From contig JBBDHG010000415.1 in NCBI GenBank assembly GCA_037951165.1, positions 138,501 to 202,500 on the forward strand: DNA of 64,000 nt, read 5' to 3'. This document shows, in pieces, positions 60,901 to 64,000 of this stretch (within the stretch, counting starts at the first letter, position 1; each line of letters opens with the position of its first letter). The stretch is from Lophius americanus. Lineage: Eukaryota > Chordata > Actinopteri > Lophiiformes > Lophiidae. The translations under genes and the position numbers were made by a program. Under the pieces are notes generated by a model. That model saw only the letters and a program-made list of their open reading frames with translations. It was not told the DNA's origin and did no database searches.

Positions 60901-62276
60901 AGTCAGTAGTAACACCGTCAGTAGTAACACCGTCAGTAGTAATAGTTAGTAGTAACAGTCAGTAGTAACACAGTCAGTAGTAACAGTCAGTAGTAACAGT
61001 CAGTAGTAACAGTCAGTAGTAACACAGTCAGTAGTAACAGTCAGTAGTAACAGTCAGTAGTAACAGTCAGTAGTAACAGTCAGTAGTAACAGTCAGTAGT
61101 AACAGTCTACTGTAACAGTCAGTAGTAACAGTCAGTAGTAACAGTTAGTAGTAACACAGTCAGTAGTAACACAGTTAGTAGTAACACAGTCAGTAGTAAC
61201 ACAGTCAGTAGTAACACAGTCAGTAGTAACACAGTCAGTAGTAACACAGTCAGTAGTAACACAGTCAGTAGTAACACAGTCAGTAGTAGCACAGTTCGTA
61301 ATATAGTTAGTAATAATAATAATAATAATAATACATTTTATTTATAACTTTACATTTGGATCAAATCTCAAAGTGCTACAAAGTAACAGCAGATAAAAGC
61401 ATCAATAAAAAATAAAATAATAACTATATAAAAACATGACCAAAAAGCAGCAACGTAAATTAAATTTATAGGTTCTGCTAAAAAGGAAAGTTTTAAGTCC
61501 TTTTTTAAATGTGTCAGTCGTCTGTGGAGCCCTGAGATGGTCAGGGAGGGCATTCCACAGACGAGGTTCAGCAGAACAGAAGGTCCGATCACCCATGGTG
61601 CTGAGCTTAGTCCGGGGAAGGAGGAGGCGGTATGAGTGGGTAGAACGGAGGGATCGTGTTGAGGTCAGTGGGGTGAGTAGTTCTTTCAGGTAGGGGGGGG
61701 GCGTTACCATGGATACACTGGTGAGTGAGGAGAGAGATCTTATAATCAATCCTGGTGGAGATGGGAAGACGATGAAGTGATGAAGAACAGGGGTGATGTG
61801 TTCGTGTTTACGAACTCTCATCAGGATCCTTCAGATGTTTGGAACATACTGAAGTCTTTGAAGACTTTTATCAGGGATCCCGATGACGAGTGATGAAGGT
61901 CGTTACAGTAATCCAGGCGGGAGGAGAAGAACGTTGGACCAACTTTTCAGCATCACTCAAGGTGAGTGAAGAACGGAGTTTAGAAATATTTCTGAGATGG
62001 TGAAAGGAGATCTTGCTAGTTAGTGGTAGAATTATGTATTATTATGTATGTTAACAGTTAGTAGTAATATAGTTGTAAGTGGTAACATAGTAGTTATATA
62101 GTTAGTAATAACACAGTTAGTAATAGTAGTATCTAAACGGATGACATGTCAGACACACCTGTTTTTTAAAAAGCTGGCACTCCTCCGGAGTCAGAGTGTC
62201 GGCTTTTGCGATGAGAGGGATGACGTTGACTTTGTCATGGAGTCTCTTCATGAACTCGATGTCCAGCGGCTTCAGA
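40924..62276 (-). CDS. septin7: Septin 7, C-terminal eight exons (268 aa; 5' exons beyond window)
   Basis: Septin 7 is a filament-forming GTP-binding protein, the core subunit of septin hexamers and octamers, acting in cytokinesis and the cell cortex. Exons in order: 62276-62159, 60477-60385, 51715-51619, 44418-44367, 43418-43293, 43181-43046, 41828-41683, 40963-40924; all phases agree. Visible parts: the G4 motif IPLIAKADTLTPEE; KIKIYEFPDTEDDEDNKL; PLAVVGSNVVIEVNGKKVRG and RQYPWGV; ENGEHCDFTVLRNMLI of the septin unique region; the coiled coil MEQVFEMKVKEKKQKLKDSE with LERRHEQMKRNLEAQYKELE; and the tail KNKKKGKIF, which is diagnostic for SEPT7 over SEPT8 or other groups. Introns are dominated by tandem arrays. 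The a/b duplicate cannot be told. Confidence 0.94.
41060..41580 (+). repeat. Unclassified dispersed repeat, copy 2, in last septin 7 intron
   Basis: Inverted relative to the copy at 2640-2940. It contains an internal direct repeat about 355 bp apart, starting cattcctgctgccgatcttc at 41122 and 41474. One plus frame stays open (SEPSQSVLSDFVSRTSHLD) but has no known domain. It fills most of the intron between the last two septin 7 exons. Confidence 0.7.
41885..43020. repeat. (CATT)n/(CATA) tetranucleotide satellite filling a septin 7 intron
   Basis: About 1.1 kb of cattcattcatacaatcatt with recurring 'cgatgatcattcattcattc' and 'catctgtacaatcattc' markers that give longer-range periodicity of about 100-150 bp. 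It occupies nearly the whole intron between exons 43046-43181 and 41683-41828. Confidence 0.96.
43455..43950. repeat. (ATT)n trinucleotide array in septin 7 intron
   Basis: About 500 bp of attattattactaatatt units. It starts about 37 bp past the 5' end of exon 43293-43418 on the window axis, so it lies close to that exon's acceptor. Confidence 0.96.
44420..45540. repeat. 1.1 kb GA-rich (CT-rich in gene sense) array abutting a septin 7 acceptor
   Basis: Units such as gaacaagagagagggagaga form higher blocks; for example 44600-44900 is echoed at about 44960-45260. In the gene's sense strand it is a pyrimidine tract running directly into the acceptor of exon 44418-44367 (ctctctcag/tggagaa). Open frames of up to 402 codons on the minus strand (LSLSPSLLFSP repeats) are repeat artefacts. 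Confidence 0.97.
45748..45955. repeat. Two (CA)n microsatellites
   Basis: Perfect ca runs at about 45749-45791 and 45913-45953 with a unique spacer, inside the large septin 7 intron. Confidence 0.95.
46128..46325. repeat. Degenerate 8-bp repeats (gaggttct / gatgtttt)
   Basis: Runs of ttctgaggttctgaggtt and ttttgatgttttgatg alternate irregularly in the septin 7 intron. Confidence 0.9.
46689..47010 (-). other. Protein-like open stretch of unknown origin in septin 7 intron
   Basis: About 105 codons are open on the minus strand, including ENPYPSPSSELPPLDETGG, then QWLVLEATGQQDFLSFINGK and VEPNPVRTSISDEEEPGD. The composition is balanced rather than repetitive. I do not recognise it. It could be a relic of a retroelement or retrogene, or chance. 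There is no clear splice link to septin 7. Confidence 0.25.
47099..47139. repeat. (TG)n followed by a G run
   Basis: About 12 gt units run into a G tract of about 15. The rest of 47140-48600 shows no gene. Confidence 0.93.
48601..49062. repeat. 20-bp minisatellite, about 23 copies
   Basis: The unit is cccagataaatgaagacccg. A divergent unit (gaccaaccaaaataaatg) occurs at about 48722 and 48982, 260 bp (13 units) apart, with the same neighbours, which indicates a block duplication. The minus frame cycles every three units (YLGGSSFIWAGLHLSGR) and is not a gene. The stretch 49063-51610 to its right shows no gene. Confidence 0.96.
51800..60345. repeat. 8.5 kb minisatellite, 33-bp unit, about 258 copies, with higher-order structure
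   Basis: The unit begins cagactgaggtcctaacatc and ends tagtcaccaacat or tagtcaccaacgt. It fills almost the entire septin 7 intron (51716-60384), starting about 40 bp from the donor and ending about 85 bp from the acceptor. Rare variant units mark longer periods: 'caacatgagac' at 54691, 55747 and 57331 (1,056 and 1,584 bp, that is 32 and 48 units), and 'caacgttagac' likewise. The lines starting 53401 and 56041 are identical for about 480 bp. The window-right end (59200-60345) is more uniform than the left. Because 33 is divisible by three, frames remain open for up to 455 codons (QTEVLTSSHQH); these are not genes. Confidence 0.98.
60862..61305. repeat. 13-16-bp minisatellite (cagtcagtagtaaca)
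   Basis: About 30 copies of agtcagtagtaac with optional aca spacers in a septin 7 intron. A few cagttagtagtaat variants recur at 62050-62130, past the LINE insertion, so the LINE may have split an array. Confidence 0.93.
61315..62040 (-). mobile_element. LINE (L2-like) 3' end with AAT tail, inserted in septin 7 intron
   Basis: Read on the minus strand, the frame up to 61441 contains YLKELLTPLTSTRSLRST, then LLLPRTKLSTMGDRTFCSAE and PRLWNALPDHLR with TDTFKKGLKTFLF. This is the conserved C-terminal block of fish L2-type reverse-transcriptase proteins. The 3' end is an (att)n tail at 61312-61332. Upstream sequence to about 62040 (gttacagtaatccaggcggg) belongs to the same kind of element. It is 5'-truncated and inactive. 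Confidence 0.75.
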
Positions 62277-62279
62277 CTG

Positions 62280-63050
62280 AAAGGAGCAAACAAACAAACA
62301 AATAAAGAAACAAACAAACAAAGGCTGACTGGTGTGGTTACTGCAGCACTCGCCACAGCAGGGATCACTAGAATCATTCTGTGATCTGTTTTATGACGTC
62401 CTAACTCTGATGTAGGATGTTTAAGAGGAGCAGCGATCCGATCCAGCTGTGACAGAATCCACAAACACTGGCCAGATCCAACTTTTTAAAAAGATCATTT
62501 AAAAATAGCTTTGATTGGTTGATGACCACGACACGGAACCTTATGGACCATCAGCAGCTGTCGGGTCCGGCTTCATGCCCTCTGAGTCAAGAATGGACTC
62601 TCAGTGCCTGGAAGCTCAAAATAGATGCAGTTCAGAGGGTGACCAGCAGAGGGCCCGGCTGAACTGTGGAACCACAGGAATGAGGAGCGGAGGCAGCTGA
62701 GTGGGACCCAGTCCTGGTTCTATGACAGACCGCATCGTCTGGCGGGTCTGAAGACTCATCAGGGTTTTAACTCTCACATGCTCAGCATCACGGACTGTCT
62801 GACACTGACACCGGTATTCAGAACTTCGGTGCAGAATGATGCTGACTGGCTCTGTTTCCATTACTGCCTTATTATTATTATTACTAGATTATTATTACAT
62901 GATCATTTTTATCACATTAGTATTTCTACCTTATTAGGACATTATTTACTGGACTTTTTTTCTCTTAGTCTATATATTGTTATTTTTATTCTGTTGTTGA
63001 ACAAAAACTGTCTTTTTTAAAAGAAAGTAGCTCCTAGTGAGAAAAACAGG
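62280..63050. other. Septin 7 intron, unique part, no further exon seen
   Basis: I looked for the preceding G-domain exon (ending in a P.GHG-type sequence) and did not find it, so it lies beyond the right edge. A short (aaac)n run lies at 62288-62320. Confidence 0.5.
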
Positions 63051-63054
63051 AATA

Positions 63055-64000
63055 ATTACAGTAAAATATAAACTATTAGAGTAAAATATAAACTATTAGA
63101 GTAAAACATAAACTATTACAGTAAATATAAACTATTAGAGTAAAACATAAACTATTAGAGTAAAACATAAACTATTACAGTAAATATAAACTATTAGAGT
63201 AAAACATAAACTATTAGAGTAAAACATAAACTATTAGAGTAAAACATAAACTATTACAGTAAATATAAACTATTAGAGTAAAACATAAACTATTAGAGTA
63301 AAACATAAACTATTAGAGTAAAATATAAACTATTAGAGTAAAATATAAACTATTAGAGTAAATATAAACTATTAGAGTAAAACATAAACTATTACAGTAA
63401 AATATAAACTATTAGAGTAAATATAAACTATTAGAGTAAAATATAAACTATTAGAGTAAATATAAACTATTAGAGTAAATATAAACTATTAGAGTAAATA
63501 TAAACTATTAGAGTAAATATAAACTATTAGAGTAAAATATAAACTATTAGAGTAAAACATAAACTATTAGAGTAAATATAAACTATTAGAGTAAAATATA
63601 AACTATTAGAGTAAATATAAACTATTAGAGTAAATATAAACTATTAGAGTAAATATAAACTATTAGAGTAAAATATAAACTATTAGAGTAAATATAAACT
63701 ATTAGAGTAAAACATAAACTATTAGAGTAAATATATAAACTATTAGAGTAAAATATAAACTATTAGAGTAAAATATAAACTATTAGAGTAAATATAAACT
63801 ATTAGAGTAAATATAAACTATTAGAGTAAATATAAACTATTAGAGTAAAACATAAACTATTAGAGTAAAATATAAACTATTAGAGTAAAATATAAACTAT
63901 TAGAGTAAAACATAAACTATTAGAGTAAAATATAAACTATTAGAGTAAAATATAAACTATTAGAGTAAATATAAACTATTAGAGTAAAACATAAACTATT
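63055..64000. repeat. 16-18-bp AT-rich minisatellite, continues past window
   Basis: About 55 copies of taaactattagagtaaa with one- or two-base length variants (aaatat, aaacat, aatat). The array reaches the right edge inside the septin 7 intron. Confidence 0.97.

Noticed and set aside
40924..62276. Assignment of the septin gene to septin 8, which lies on human 5q31 like egr1 and fam53c
   Set aside because: The tail KNKKKGKIF and the PLAVVGSNVVIEVNGKKVRG region follow SEPT7, not the SEPT6/8/10/11 group, so synteny is overruled by sequence.

Overview
The window is nuclear DNA from a vertebrate, almost certainly a ray-finned (teleost) fish. The evidence is split genes with GT-AG introns, a tRNA-derived SINE and LINE-2-like remnants of types common in fish, an intronless teleost-type HSP30 gene, and very dense micro- and minisatellites. 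There are no operons, CRISPR arrays or prokaryotic signals. Gene models below were assembled by hand from splice sites, reading phase and recalled family sequences; no alignment could be run.

Layout from left to right. (1) About 530-2471, minus strand: the 5' three exons of zmat2, a spliceosomal zinc-finger protein, running off the left edge. (2) 6519-10270, plus strand: a stem-loop binding protein gene (slbp2-like), eight coding exons joining in phase to 318 aa, in a gene full of old repeats. (3) About 13440-20671, plus strand: fam53c-like, with a GC-rich 5' region and four coding exons. (4) 20813-21658, minus strand: a possible two-exon gene I do not recognise. (5) 26384-27055, minus strand: an intronless HSP30-class small heat shock protein with a TATA box and a heat-shock element. 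(6) 27986-29386: two identical tRNA-Ala(AGC) genes flanking a roughly 375 bp palindrome. (7) 31718-33811, plus strand: egr1-like, a two-exon immediate-early zinc-finger gene with classic serum response elements, plus a second pair of perfect CArG boxes about 2.7 kb downstream. (8) 36823-36895, minus strand: tRNA-Val(AAC). (9) 40924 to beyond the right edge, minus strand: the C-terminal eight exons of septin 7.

zmat2, fam53c and egr1 all lie on human 5q31, so the left and middle of the window look like a rearranged piece of that syntenic block. In the human block KDM3B and REEP2 lie between FAM53C and EGR1; I see neither here, and HSP30, tRNA genes and transposon debris occupy the interval.

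The most unusual part is the septin 7 gene. Nearly every intron is filled by a different tandem array. One 8.7 kb intron is almost wholly a 33 bp minisatellite of roughly 258 units with a higher-order pattern (blocks of 32 and 48 units, 2,640 bp in total). Several arrays have a unit length divisible by three and so make long open frames that are not genes. I found no clear new multi-gene system. The best leads are the 33 bp array, a decayed duplicate of an slbp2 exon, the palindrome between the tRNA genes, the downstream CArG pair, the out-of-frame start of fam53c, and the unrecognised gene at 20813-21658.
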